In this document: in pieces, positions 41,663 to 49,984 of the stretch
How the letters are laid out: every line of letters starts with the position of its first letter
Numbering within the stretch: position 1 is the stretch's first letter
Assembly: GCF_000687165.1 (NCBI RefSeq)
Contig: NZ_JMKU01000021.1
Coordinates: 45,398 to 109,397 of the forward strand
Length of the DNA stretch: 64,000 nt
Reading direction: 5' to 3'
Source: Paracidovorax oryzae ATCC 19882
GTDB lineage: Bacteria; Pseudomonadota; Gammaproteobacteria; Burkholderiales; Burkholderiaceae_C
Made by a program: the position numbers and the translations under genes
Notes under the pieces: generated by a model
What the model saw: only the letters and a program-made list of their open reading frames with translations
What the model was told of the DNA's origin: nothing
Databases searched by the model: none

Positions 41663-44089
41663 CTACTTATTCCGGCTTGCGCTCTGCAAGACCCGAGGCT
41701 TTTCGATCTCCCAGCTCTTGACTAGGTCGGACACAAACTCATACTCGCTGCCTAACGAGAAGTAGGCAACCTCTCGATCCTCTTCTTGCGCAAGATAGCT
41801 AACGAAAAGGTCCATCTTTTCTAGCCGAAGCTTTACTCGCTCAAATCGACGCCGCTCATTAAATAACTGAACCTCTGTGTTGGCGATCGTTACCAGACCG
41901 TTAGCGTGGCTCTCCGATCTCATGCCGCAGTCTGTACAGACAAGGTCGCAGTAGGTAAATGCCTTGTACAGGTCTGTCAGAGCGAACTGTCCGAACGAAG
42001 TGATTTTCAACGCATCGATATCTTCAGAAAAGGCGTCGTGTCTCGTTGAGGCCTCTACCAAGTTCGAAGCCAGCAGGCGGTCTATCCAATGCCGAAAGTC
42101 CGCGTCAGCGCCAAAGGTCTCAGAGAAGAAACCGCGCAAATCGGTCATCGAAACAAACGACGGCGATAAAGGATCCTGTGCAATTGAAAGCCGCTTCAGT
42201 ATGCGAAGTCCCGTGAAGTGCGAACCCCCTTCGCTTGTTCTGATTTGGAACAGATTTGGAATTTTGCTGAGCTTTTCATCATAGAAGAGGCGTGTAGGAG
42301 TAAGGAGAGGTTTGATTACTTGGTGAATCAGGATCACCCATCCAGATCGTGATTGGGCCATCTCTGTCGCGTTTGTATATCCAGAAAGGATCAAGTCACC
42401 GAAAAGATCAAGGGCCAGTCTAATGTTGCCATGAGCGGACGCAGTTACAAACTGGTTTAGTGGTGATGGGGGATCGCGTTGAAAGTCTGCGCGGAATACC
42501 CGGAAGAATGCGAGCACATCTTCTAGGAAGCCTTCCTCTATCTCGATAGAACTTTTTGCTATCAACTCCAGGACATACTGAATTCGACGACTGAAAACCT
42601 CATCCGGAGTTGGTGAACTAATGTGAAAAGCGCTATTCTGGTACGCATCCAGCATGCCCCGGATCTTAGAAGCGTAGAAGCGTTCCTCTCGCATTGTTAT
42701 TAGCACGACACAGCCAAGCTCCTCGCTAATTTCCGCCGCAAGGGAAAAAGCGTAGTCCTGAAGCTCGTTCTCCAATTGGTCGGTGTTATCGACCGCAATA
42801 ATTGCGCCGCGATGATGCTTTTTATGCCACATCACAAGACGTGCGGCCACATACTTTTCATCCGCCTTCCAAGCAGCAAGAAGTGCATTTAGCTTAAGGT
42901 TGTACGCCTCTGAGTCTTCAAACAACCCTGTAAGCTCTTGCCGCTTGGCGACCTGGAAGCGGTCATCAAAGAGCCGGATCAATGCGTCCCGGTCGGCGAC
43001 GAGCAACTGCTCGGTATCAAGCTTTGTAATCAACGCACGCCAGAGGTGCTCGCGAACAGAACGCGGATCCTTAGGGGCCGACAGCAAGTCAATGATGACA
43101 GGAGTTGAGTGCTTCTTTAGATATTGAGGAGGCTTATACATGAGAACCTTTTTTATGAAAGTTGACTTGCCGGACCCCTTGCCCCCAAAGAGAATTACAA
43201 CATCTCCCTTATCTTCCTTTCGGACGGCCTTCGCTAAACGGTTGGCAAAGACTCCGCCAGATTCTGCATCCTCTGTATCTGCAACCCCATACGTCTCCAT
43301 AAAGGGCGACACCGAATCTCGAATCAGTGTGCGAATTCCGCGCACATTTTTATCGTGAGCCCGCTCGAAGACGTAGCATTTATCAACAAACTCGGGGTCT
43401 TCCACATCTATCGGTCCGAAGTATCGTTGAACAATGCCTCGAATGTGTCTCGCCAAGGCATTTGCATTGATCGTCTGGTTGAAAGAGACAATCCGCTCTT
43501 TCGGAAAGAAGACTTCACGGCTGTCTGGATTGTTTCCTTCAAACGCTTCTAGGAGACTCTGGCGCTCAATTACTGAGGAATAGCCGAGTAACCTGACTGC
43601 TTCTGTGTAGTTAGTCGCGAACCAAACAATGTCGGATACAACTAGTGCCGTAAGGTCTCGCCACGCCTTTCCCCGCTGAAATGCCTTGAAAAGAACAAAC
43701 TGTGCGCCATTGGTGACGGCGCCGTATTCGCACCCCTCATCGGCGCAGTACCGCTGTGCTTGTATGATTGCGCGTTTCAAAGCCTCTGCCGTTAGTAGGG
43801 TGCGTGTTTTGACCGCGCGAAATGGTTTCTTGTGATTGAAGTTTGCAGGGAGATCGAAGTAGACCCCAGTTCGCTTTGCCTCCACTATTAGTGCCGGCTT
43901 GCCGTTTGGCCGAAGAAGGTGATAGTCGGCGAATCCCTCTAGCGTGGATTGTTCCATGCGGAACGCTTGAGTTGGCCAACCAAGCACCTCCCTCAGGAGC
44001 CTATCAATGATCTGAAAACGAGTATCTGCCTCGTTAAAGTCGATGCTCGTAGCCAATTGAACAATATCTTCCGCCGCAACTTGAGACAT
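41663..44089 (-). CDS. Nuclease-like domain fused to P-loop NTPase; candidate defence protein
   Basis: This 808-residue protein has two recognisable parts. The N-terminus (about residues 15-135) resembles the type I restriction R-subunit N-terminal fold, with a PD-(D/E)xK-like set at D55 and E70-A-K72 (ALIVEAKRTG). An NTPase domain follows, with Walker A GGKGSGKST (302-310) and Walker B AIIAVDNTD (429-435) followed by VVLITMREER. The C-terminal part is helical or winged-helix-like, with a CDLVCTDC cysteine cluster near 715. Codon use and GC are well below the neighbours, indicating transfer. GGAGGGG precedes ATG 44089. An IS element lies 39 bases upstream. A role in phage defence is inferred from architecture and context. 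Confidence 0.75.
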   Translation of the reverse strand: MSQVAAEDIVQLATSIDFNEADTRFQIIDRLLREVLGWPTQAFRMEQSTLEGFADYHLLRPNGKPALIVEAKRTGVYFDLPANFNHKKPFRAVKTRTLLTAEALKRAIIQAQRYCADEGCEYGAVTNGAQFVLFKAFQRGKAWRDLTALVVSDIVWFATNYTEAVRLLGYSSVIERQSLLEAFEGNNPDSREVFFPKERIVSFNQTINANALARHIRGIVQRYFGPIDVEDPEFVDKCYVFERAHDKNVRGIRTLIRDSVSPFMETYGVADTEDAESGGVFANRLAKAVRKEDKGDVVILFGGKGSGKSTFIKKVLMYKPPQYLKKHSTPVIIDLLSAPKDPRSVREHLWRALITKLDTEQLLVADRDALIRLFDDRFQVAKRQELTGLFEDSEAYNLKLNALLAAWKADEKYVAARLVMWHKKHHRGAIIAVDNTDQLENELQDYAFSLAAEISEELGCVVLITMREERFYASKIRGMLDAYQNSAFHISSPTPDEVFSRRIQYVLELIAKSSIEIEEGFLEDVLAFFRVFRADFQRDPPSPLNQFVTASAHGNIRLALDLFGDLILSGYTNATEMAQSRSGWVILIHQVIKPLLTPTRLFYDEKLSKIPNLFQIRTSEGGSHFTGLRILKRLSIAQDPLSPSFVSMTDLRGFFSETFGADADFRHWIDRLLASNLVEASTRHDAFSEDIDALKITSFGQFALTDLYKAFTYCDLVCTDCGMRSESHANGLVTIANTEVQLFNERRRFERVKLRLEKMDLFVSYLAQEEDREVAYFSLGSEYEFVSDLVKSWEIEKPRVLQSASRNK

Positions 44090-44128
44090 ACGCCCCCTCC
44101 AAAAAAGTTGATGATAGACCTGAGTTAG

Positions 44129-45305
44129 GGAAAGTCTGCACAACACACACATAAGCGTGCTGACGTCTGAACCTATCGATCTGCAACGCGGCAAAGGCCT
44201 GTTTCACCCCACTTCAGGCGTCCGCGGCTGCGGATTACAGCCGAGGTGGCCTGCTTGGCGAACCGCGGGCGCACTCATGCCATGGCAGCCAGCAATTTGC
44301 GCCGCACCAGCCAGAGATTGGCTAGCGCAAACAGCGTGTGCAGTTGTGCCGTGTTCTTGGCCAGCCCTCGGTAGCGCACCTTGGCATGCCCGAACTGGCG
44401 CTTGAGCACTCGGAACGGGTGTTCGACCCGCGCGCGGATGCCCGCTTTCACGCGCTCGAGTTGCCGGGTCAAGGCTTCGATCGGTTTGGCCGGATCCAGC
44501 AGGCGACGTTTGCCCGGCCGCATGGCGATGTGCCACGTCACGTCGCGCCTGGCATCAGGCCGCTTGCCGGCGCCTTGGTAGCCAGCGTCGGCATAGGCAT
44601 CGTGGTCGCTGCCCCGCACCAGGCTGTTGGCCTCGATCACATCATTGACCGCGCCGCTGGTGCCGCGCACGGTATGCACCAGACCCGAGTCGGCGTCCAC
44701 TCCGATATGGCACTTCATCCCAAAGTACCACTGCTGCCCCTTGCGGCTTTGCTTCATCTCCGGGTCGCGCTCGCCGCTGCTGTTCTTGGTCGAGCTGGGC
44801 GCTGCGATCAAGGTGGCGTCCACCACCGTGCCGCTCTTGAGCATCACGCCCTTGGCGCTGAGCAGATCGTTGACGGTCTGCAGGATCTGCACCGCCAGCT
44901 TGTGCCTCTCCAGCACGTGCCGGAACCGCAGAATCGTGCTCTCGTCGGGCAGCCGCTCATCCCAGCCTCCGAGCCCTGCGAACTCGCGGAACACCGGCAT
45001 GTCGTGCAGCGCTTCCTCCATGGCCGGGTCGCTCAGAGCGAACCACTGCTGCATGAAGTGAATGCGCAGCATGGTCTCGCACGGGAACGGCGGGCGGCCC
45101 CGCTTGCCGTCGGGCAGGTACGGCGACACCAGGGACACCAGTTCGGCCCACGGTACCACCTTCTCCATCTCATCCAGAAACTCCCGCCGCCGCGTTCGCT
45201 TCGCCGTCATTCCCAAGCCCAGGCTGTGCTGCTTCATGTGCCGTATCGTCTCAGGGCTTCACGTCGATGCCAAGCATGGCGTGGGACGGTTTATGCAGAC
45301 CTTCC
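44129..45305 (-). mobile_element. IS5-family insertion sequence, 1177 bp, complete
   Basis: Terminal inverted repeats begin GGAAAGTCTGCACAA on the left and, read inward on the other strand, GGAAGGTCTGCATAA on the right. A TTAG target duplication flanks the element (44125-44128 and 45306-45309), fitting the YTAR target of IS5-group elements. One intact transposase gene fills most of it, so it may be active. It separates the 808-residue NTPase gene from whatever promoter lay upstream. Confidence 0.9.
44275..45237 (-). CDS. IS5-family transposase
   Basis: This 320-residue DDE transposase has an N-terminal DUF772-type domain (VPWAELVSLVSPYLP, RGRPPFPCETMLRIHFMQQW). The catalytic residues appear in VVDATLIAAPSS (first Asp), DAYADAGYQG (second Asp) and RVEHPFRVLKRQFG (Glu, in the Y-(2)-R-(3)-E-(6)-K-like region). 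The frame is uninterrupted from ATG 45237. It lies on the same strand as the NTPase gene, so transcription leaving the IS could reach that gene. Confidence 0.95.
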   Translation of the reverse strand: MKQHSLGLGMTAKRTRRREFLDEMEKVVPWAELVSLVSPYLPDGKRGRPPFPCETMLRIHFMQQWFALSDPAMEEALHDMPVFREFAGLGGWDERLPDESTILRFRHVLERHKLAVQILQTVNDLLSAKGVMLKSGTVVDATLIAAPSSTKNSSGERDPEMKQSRKGQQWYFGMKCHIGVDADSGLVHTVRGTSGAVNDVIEANSLVRGSDHDAYADAGYQGAGKRPDARRDVTWHIAMRPGKRRLLDPAKPIEALTRQLERVKAGIRARVEHPFRVLKRQFGHAKVRYRGLAKNTAQLHTLFALANLWLVRRKLLAAMA

Positions 45306-45309
45306 TTAG

Positions 45310-45665
45310 GTAGCAAGAACTCTGCTGATGGATAGTCCGCTTCGTGGTTTTCTAGGTCGCACTTCGATCACGTGAGGAGTGAGGCTTGGCGAGAGGCGCT
45401 CGTACTCCCGACCACTGCGTGACGTTAGCTGGGGCTTCGGCGCCGCACCCCTTAGGTGAGATCGAGCACTTGTCGCGTGCAGCGAGTACTCGTTGCACGC
45501 GCAGTTGCGCGACCGCTTCCGACGTCGGCAGTCAGTCGGTTATCTATGCAAGTGTCTGCTGCCAGCCTACAGGCGACATTGATACGCGCCCATGCTTCAT
45601 GGAAAAAGTAGCGCCCCAATAGCTCCTGAATCCCGATGACCGAAACGGCGGTGCCGCCGTGCCCC
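45310..45665. other. 356-base stretch without a convincing gene
   Basis: No family-like protein is seen in any frame; the only open frame of note, 45386-45622 on the plus strand, has no ribosome site and reads as low-information sequence. Two adjacent palindromes stand out: CGAGTACTCG at 45483-45492 within a longer imperfect dyad, and CGCGCA-GT-TGCGCG at 45498-45511. The stretch may be the far flank of the low-GC insertion. GC rises again toward nagR. Confidence 0.5.
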
Positions 45666-46577
45666 TCACTCCCCCTCCGCAAACATCTCCACCATCACCC
45701 CCCGCAGCCACTGGTTCCCCGGATCCCGGTGGTACTTGGTGTGCCAGAACAGATTGATCGCCACCTGCGGCAATTTGGCGGGGTGGGGCGCATACGCCAG
45801 GCCGAAGGGCTCGGCCATGCTCTGGGCCATTTTCTCGGGCACGGTGGCGACCATCTGGGTGGCCTGCAGGATGTGGCCGATGGCGACGAAATGCGGCACC
45901 GTGAGGCGCACGTCGCGGGCCACGCCCATGCGCTCCAGCAGTTCGTCCACCTTGCCGTGGCCCGTGCCTTCGGAGACGACGACCACGTGCTGCGCCTTCG
46001 CGAAATCGTCCAGCCCGATGCGGCGGCGCTTGTGCAGCGGGTGGTCCTGGCGGAACAGGCACACATAGGGCTGGCGGAAGAGGCGGCGCTGGAAGAAGCC
46101 GGCTTTGAGCTGCGGCAGCAGGCCCACGGCCAGGTCCACCTTGCCGGCCTCCATGGCGTCCTTCAGATCGGTCGCTGAATTGCGCACGGTGGCCAGGCGC
46201 ACGCCGGGCGCCACCTGGGCCAGGCGCTCCAGCAGGCGCGGCAGAAAGTAGATCTCGCCGATGTCCGTCATGCCCACCTTGAACACGCGCCGGCTGGTGG
46301 CGGGGTCGAACCCCAGCTTGTGGTTCAGGGCGCCGTGGATCATGGCCAGCGCATACGACACCGACTCGGCCAGCTGGTCGGCATAGGGCGTGGGCTGCAT
46401 GCCCTGGGCGGTGCGCAGAAAGAGTTCGTCGCCCAGCAGGCGCCGCAGCCGCGCCAGGGAATTGCTGACGGCCGGCTGCGTCAGGCCCAGGTTCTCGGCG
46501 GCCTGCGACACCTTGCGCGTGACCAGCAGCTGCTGGAAGACCACCAGCAGGTTCAGGTCGATCTCTTCCAGCTCCAT
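45666..46577 (-). CDS. nagR: LysR-family regulator, NagR/NahR type
   Basis: This 303-residue activator closely follows the NahR/NagR/DntR pattern. It begins MELEEIDLNLLVVFQQLLVTRKVSQAAENLGLTQPAVSNSL, contains FKVGMTDIGEIYFLPRLLERLA, and ends near NLFWHTKYHRDPGNQWLR. These proteins bind salicylate and activate naphthalene or salicylate degradation genes. It is divergent from the salicylate 5-hydroxylase operon, and an ATTCA-N6-TGAT element of the NahR/NagR type lies in the shared promoter region. The ligand here is very likely salicylate. Confidence 0.93.
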   Translation of the reverse strand: MELEEIDLNLLVVFQQLLVTRKVSQAAENLGLTQPAVSNSLARLRRLLGDELFLRTAQGMQPTPYADQLAESVSYALAMIHGALNHKLGFDPATSRRVFKVGMTDIGEIYFLPRLLERLAQVAPGVRLATVRNSATDLKDAMEAGKVDLAVGLLPQLKAGFFQRRLFRQPYVCLFRQDHPLHKRRRIGLDDFAKAQHVVVVSEGTGHGKVDELLERMGVARDVRLTVPHFVAIGHILQATQMVATVPEKMAQSMAEPFGLAYAPHPAKLPQVAINLFWHTKYHRDPGNQWLRGVMVEMFAEGE

Positions 46578-46588
46578 GGCAGACCTTT

Positions 46589-46654
46589 ATTCATCTAGGT
46601 GATGCTGTGTATTCATGCCATTCTATTGGCTGATGAATGGATCGCGGGAATGAT
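46589..46654 (+). promoter_or_regulatory. NagR operator and promoter region of the salicylate hydroxylase operon
   Basis: ATTCATCTAGGTGAT (46589-46603) has the ATTCA-N6-TGAT spacing of NahR/NagR sites. A second ATTCAT at 46611-46616 and an inverse ATGAAT at 46633-46638 add symmetry. TTGGCT (46626) and AATGAT (46649), 17 bases apart, are possible -35 and -10 elements for nagAa. Confidence 0.6.
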
Positions 46655-46688
46655 CGGGCCCATAACGAAAACCTGGAGACAGTCCCCG

Positions 46689-47684
46689 ATGGAATTGCAT
46701 ATCGAGCCGCTGGGCCGCGTGTTGCCTGTGGCGCCCGGCGCCAATCTGCTGGAAGTGCTGCGCGAGCACCAGATTCCCGTGTCGTACAGCTGCATGGCCG
46801 GGCGCTGCGGCACCTGCCGCTGCAAGGTGATCGCGGGCGAGGTGCTGGATTCCGGCCAGGCGCTGCGCATGCCGCCGCTGGGCGGCGATGGCGAGGCGCA
46901 GTACGTGATGGCATGCCAGACGGTGCTGAGCGAGTCCTGCACCATCGAGATTCCCGAGCCCGACGAGGTCGTCGTCCACACCGCCCGCACGCTCAAGGCC
47001 ACGGTGACGGCCGTGGAAACGCTCACGCACGACATCCGCCGCGTGCTCCTCAAGCCCGCCAAACCGCTGGATTTCTCGCCGGGGCAGTACGCGCAGCTGC
47101 AGTTCGGCCCGGGCCTGGTGCGGCCCTATTCCATGGCCGGGCTGCCGCACGACGGCGAACTCGAATTCCATGTGCGCCTGGTCGAAGGCGGGCTGGTGTC
47201 CACCCACGTCGCCAACGTGCTGGCCGTGGGCGACGCGGTGCGCGTGAGCGGGCCGCTGGGGTCGGCCTATCTGCGCCGCAAGTACGAAGGGCCCATGCTC
47301 TGCGTGGCGGGCGGCACGGGGCTGGCGCCGATCCTGTCCATCGTGCGCGGCGCGCTGGAGGCCGGCATGCCCAACCCCATCCACGTCTATGCCGGCGCGC
47401 GTTCGGCGCGCGATGTCTATGGCCTGCAGTGGCTGGCCGATTTGCAGCAGCGGCATCCGCAATTGCAGGTGCATGCCGTGGTGGCTGCGGCCGATGCGGG
47501 GCCAGGGCAGCGCACGGGCCTGGTCACCGATGCCATCGCGCAGGACTGGCCTTCGCTGGAAGGCTGGCGTGCCTACCTGTGCGGATCGCCGCCGATGGTG
47601 GAGGCCGTGTCGCTGCTGGCGCGCCAGCGCGGCATCGCGCCCGAGCACCTCTACGCCGACGCGTTTTATGCGGGTACCCCCTGA
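46689..47684 (+). CDS. nagAa: Ferredoxin reductase component of salicylate 5-hydroxylase
   Basis: This 331-residue electron-transfer protein has an N-terminal plant-type [2Fe-2S] ferredoxin domain (C35, C40, C43 in [10 protein letters not shown], plus the cysteine of VMACQT), an FAD domain (RPYSMAG) and an NAD domain ([15 protein letters not shown]). It passes electrons from NADH to the Rieske ferredoxin. ATG at 46689 fits family starts, with GGAGA upstream; an earlier in-frame ATG lies within the promoter. It is the first gene of the operon. Its stop lies inside the start of a repeat that separates it from nagG by 150 bases. Confidence 0.93.
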   Translation: MELHIEPLGRVLPVAPGANLLEVLREHQIPVSYSCMAGRCGTCRCKVIAGEVLDSGQALRMPPLGGDGEAQYVMACQTVLSESCTIEIPEPDEVVVHTARTLKATVTAVETLTHDIRRVLLKPAKPLDFSPGQYAQLQFGPGLVRPYSMAGLPHDGELEFHVRLVEGGLVSTHVANVLAVGDAVRVSGPLGSAYLRRKYEGPMLCVAGGTGLAPILSIVRGALEAGMPNPIHVYAGARSARDVYGLQWLADLQQRHPQLQVHAVVAAADAGPGQRTGLVTDAIAQDWPSLEGWRAYLCGSPPMVEAVSLLARQRGIAPEHLYADAFYAGTP

Positions 47685-47780
47685 GCGGCTGCGCCGCTTC
47701 CCCCTTCCAGGGGGACGACGCCAGCGGCCGGGCCAAGCCCGTTCCGCGGCGTCCGCTGGCATGGCCTGCTCCGCGGCCTT
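47677..47780 (+). repeat. Comamonadaceae-type intergenic repeat, long copy
   Basis: It begins CCCCCTGAGCGGCTGCG at the nagAa stop, contains a CCCCC...GGGGG hairpin, GACGACGCCAGCGGCCGGGC, and ends GGCCTGCTCCGCGGCCTTTC. The first 60 bases match the copy at 63945-64000, and its ends match the short copy at 7147-7177. It lies inside the salicylate hydroxylase operon. Confidence 0.65.
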
Positions 47781-47834
47781 TCGATCGTGACGCGCCGTGC
47801 ATTGACTGAACAACCCTCACCAGGAGACAACGAC

Positions 47835-49106
47835 ATGAGCAGTTCGCCCCACCCCGTCTTTCCATTGCAGCCCGTCTGGGAAACCCCCGGCACCCACCGC
47901 GTGCCCTTCGCGGCCTATACCAGCGAAGAGATCTACCGCCGCGAGCTGGAGCGGTTTTTCTACCGCGGCCACTGGTGCTACGTGGGCCTGGAAGCCGAGG
48001 TGCCCAACCCCGGCGACTTCAAGCGCACGGCGATCGGCGAGCGCTCGGTGATCCTCACGCGCGGCGAGGACATGCAGCTGCATGTGGTGGAGAACGTCTG
48101 CGCGCACCGCGGCATGCGTTTTTGCCGCGAGCGGCACGGCAACCGCAAGGAGTTCGTCTGCCCCTACCACCAGTGGAACTACAAGCTCGACGGCGCGCTG
48201 CAGGGCGTGCCCTTCCGGCGAGGCGTGAAGCAGGACGGCAAGGTCCACGGCGGCATGCCGGCGGACTTCAAGCTGGAGGAGCACAGCCTTACGCGGCTCA
48301 AGGTGGCGGTGCGCGGCGGCGTGGTGTTCGCCTCGTTCGACCATGACGTGGAGTCGCTGGAAGACTTCATGGGCCCGGTGATCCTGGGCTATTTCGACCG
48401 CATGTTCAACGGCCGCAAGCTGAAGATCCTCGGCTACAACCGCCAGCGCATTCCGGGCAACTGGAAGCTGATGCAGGAAAACATCAAGGACCCGTACCAC
48501 CCCGGCCTGCTGCACACCTGGTTCGTCACCTTCGGCCTCTGGCGGGCGGACAACAAGTCGGAGCTGAAGATGGACGCGCGCCACCGCCATGCGGCCATGG
48601 TGTCCACGCGCGGCGAGGCCAAGAAGCAGGCATCGGACGTGTCGAATGTTTCCAGCTTCAAGGCCGGCATGCAGCTGGAAGACCCGCGCTTTCTCGACAT
48701 CGTGCCCGAGCCCTGGTGGGGCGGCCCCACGGCGGTGATGACCACGCTGTTCCCGAGCGTGATCCTGCAGCAGCAGGTCAACAGCGTCTCCACGCGCCAC
48801 ATCCAGCCCGTGGGCCACGATGCCTTCGATTTCGTGTGGACGCATTTCGGCTACGAGGACGACACCGACGAGATGACCGAGCGCCGCCTGCGCCAGTCCA
48901 ACCTGTTCGGCCCGGCGGGCTTCGTGTCGGCCGACGACGGCGAGGTGATCGAGTTCTCGCAGCAGGGCTTCGAGCAGAAGCCGTTCCACCGCGCGCTGGT
49001 GGAGCTGGGCGGCCACGAGGTGGGCGACACCGACCACATGGTGACCGAGACGCTGATCCGCGGCATGTACGAATACTGGCGCGGCGTGATGGAGAAGGAG
49101 GACTGA
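47835..49106 (+). CDS. nagG: Salicylate 5-hydroxylase, large oxygenase subunit
   Basis: This 423-residue Rieske non-heme iron oxygenase alpha subunit has a Rieske cluster at C89-x-H91 and C109-x2-H112 (CAHRG, CPYHQW). The mononuclear iron site lies in the ENIKDPYHPGLLH region near residue 220. Segments such as NPGDFKRT, KILGYNRQRIPGNWKLMQEN and IVPEPWWGGPTAVMTT are those of NagG, which hydroxylates salicylate to gentisate. AGGAGACAACGAC leads directly to the ATG at 47835. It is followed 4 bases later by the small subunit. Confidence 0.94.
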   Translation: MSSSPHPVFPLQPVWETPGTHRVPFAAYTSEEIYRRELERFFYRGHWCYVGLEAEVPNPGDFKRTAIGERSVILTRGEDMQLHVVENVCAHRGMRFCRERHGNRKEFVCPYHQWNYKLDGALQGVPFRRGVKQDGKVHGGMPADFKLEEHSLTRLKVAVRGGVVFASFDHDVESLEDFMGPVILGYFDRMFNGRKLKILGYNRQRIPGNWKLMQENIKDPYHPGLLHTWFVTFGLWRADNKSELKMDARHRHAAMVSTRGEAKKQASDVSNVSSFKAGMQLEDPRFLDIVPEPWWGGPTAVMTTLFPSVILQQQVNSVSTRHIQPVGHDAFDFVWTHFGYEDDTDEMTERRLRQSNLFGPAGFVSADDGEVIEFSQQGFEQKPFHRALVELGGHEVGDTDHMVTETLIRGMYEYWRGVMEKED

Positions 49107-49110
49107 GACC

Positions 49111-49626
49111 ATGAGCACGACGACGACCACCACTGCCACCACCGGCATGCCCGCCATCGACTTCGCCGATTTCTTTGCGCTGCAGCAGCTCTATGCCGAT
49201 TACGCATCGGCGCTGGACGCCGCCGACTGGGACCGCTGGCCCGGCTTCTTCACCGAAGACTGCGTCTATCGCCTGCAGCCGCGCGAGAACCACGAGCGCG
49301 GCCTGCCGCTGGCCACGCTCTCGTTCGACAGCCAGGGCATGCTGAAGGACCGCGTCTACGGCATCCGCGAGACGCTGTTCCACGACCCCTACTACCAGCG
49401 CCACGTGATCGGCGCGCCGCGCGTGCGCGCGGCCGGCGAGGGCCGCTGGGAGTGCGAGGCGAACTACGCCGTGTTCCGCACCAAGCTGTCGGAGCCCTCC
49501 ACCGTGTTCAACGTGGGCCGCTACCTCGACGTGGTGGTGCGCACGCCCGAAGGGCTGCGCTTCGCCCGCAAGGAATGCATCTACGACAGCGAAATGATCC
49601 TGAATTCCATCATCTATCCCATCTGA
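49111..49626 (+). CDS. nagH: Salicylate 5-hydroxylase, small oxygenase subunit
   Basis: This 171-residue beta subunit has the ring-hydroxylating dioxygenase small-subunit (cystatin-like) fold: [42 protein letters not shown], then [17 protein letters not shown], and the end [17 protein letters not shown]. It has no catalytic centre and stabilises the alpha subunit. It starts 4 bases after nagG and is surely co-translated. Confidence 0.93.
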   Translation: MSTTTTTTATTGMPAIDFADFFALQQLYADYASALDAADWDRWPGFFTEDCVYRLQPRENHERGLPLATLSFDSQGMLKDRVYGIRETLFHDPYYQRHVIGAPRVRAAGEGRWECEANYAVFRTKLSEPSTVFNVGRYLDVVVRTPEGLRFARKECIYDSEMILNSIIYPI

Positions 49627-49642
49627 TCCGAGGAGACACACC

Positions 49643-49984
49643 ATGACCGCTATCGATACCGGATGGACCGAGGCCGCCGCGCTGGACGAGGTGCCGCAGG
49701 ACGATGTGATCGGCGTGACCGTCGCAGGCCGCGACGTGGCCCTGTATTCGGTGGAGGGCGAGGTGTTCGCCACCGACAACCTCTGCACCCACGGCAACGC
49801 CCGGCTGTGCGACGGCTTCCTGGAGGGGCACGAGATCGAGTGCCCGCTGCACCAGGGCCGCTTCGACGTGCGCGACGGCAGCGCGCTGTGCGCGCCGCTC
49901 ACGCAGGGTCTGCGCACCTACCCCGTGCGCATCGAGCAGGGCAAGGTGTTCCTGCAGTTCGACGGCGTGGATTCAGCGCGCTGA
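49643..49984 (+). CDS. nagAb: Rieske ferredoxin of salicylate 5-hydroxylase
   Basis: This 113-residue Rieske-type [2Fe-2S] ferredoxin has cluster ligands C48-x-H50 (CTHG) and C67-x2-H70 (CPLHQG). It shuttles electrons from the reductase NagAa to the oxygenase NagGH. GGAGACACACC precedes the ATG. It is the last gene of the operon; its 3' end overlaps the convergent chemoreceptor gene by 12 bases. No naphthalene dioxygenase genes (nagAc/Ad) are present, so salicylate rather than naphthalene is the apparent entry point. Confidence 0.93.
   Translation: MTAIDTGWTEAAALDEVPQDDVIGVTVAGRDVALYSVEGEVFATDNLCTHGNARLCDGFLEGHEIECPLHQGRFDVRDGSALCAPLTQGLRTYPVRIEQGKVFLQFDGVDSAR

Noticed and set aside
45386..45622. 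A 78-codon plus-strand frame after the IS element.
   Set aside because: No ribosome site, no recognisable domain, and low-information residues; it is listed as a gene-free stretch instead.
46599..46688. Earlier in-frame start for nagAa at 46599.
   Set aside because: It would place the start inside the NagR operator and add 30 residues without ferredoxin-domain similarity.
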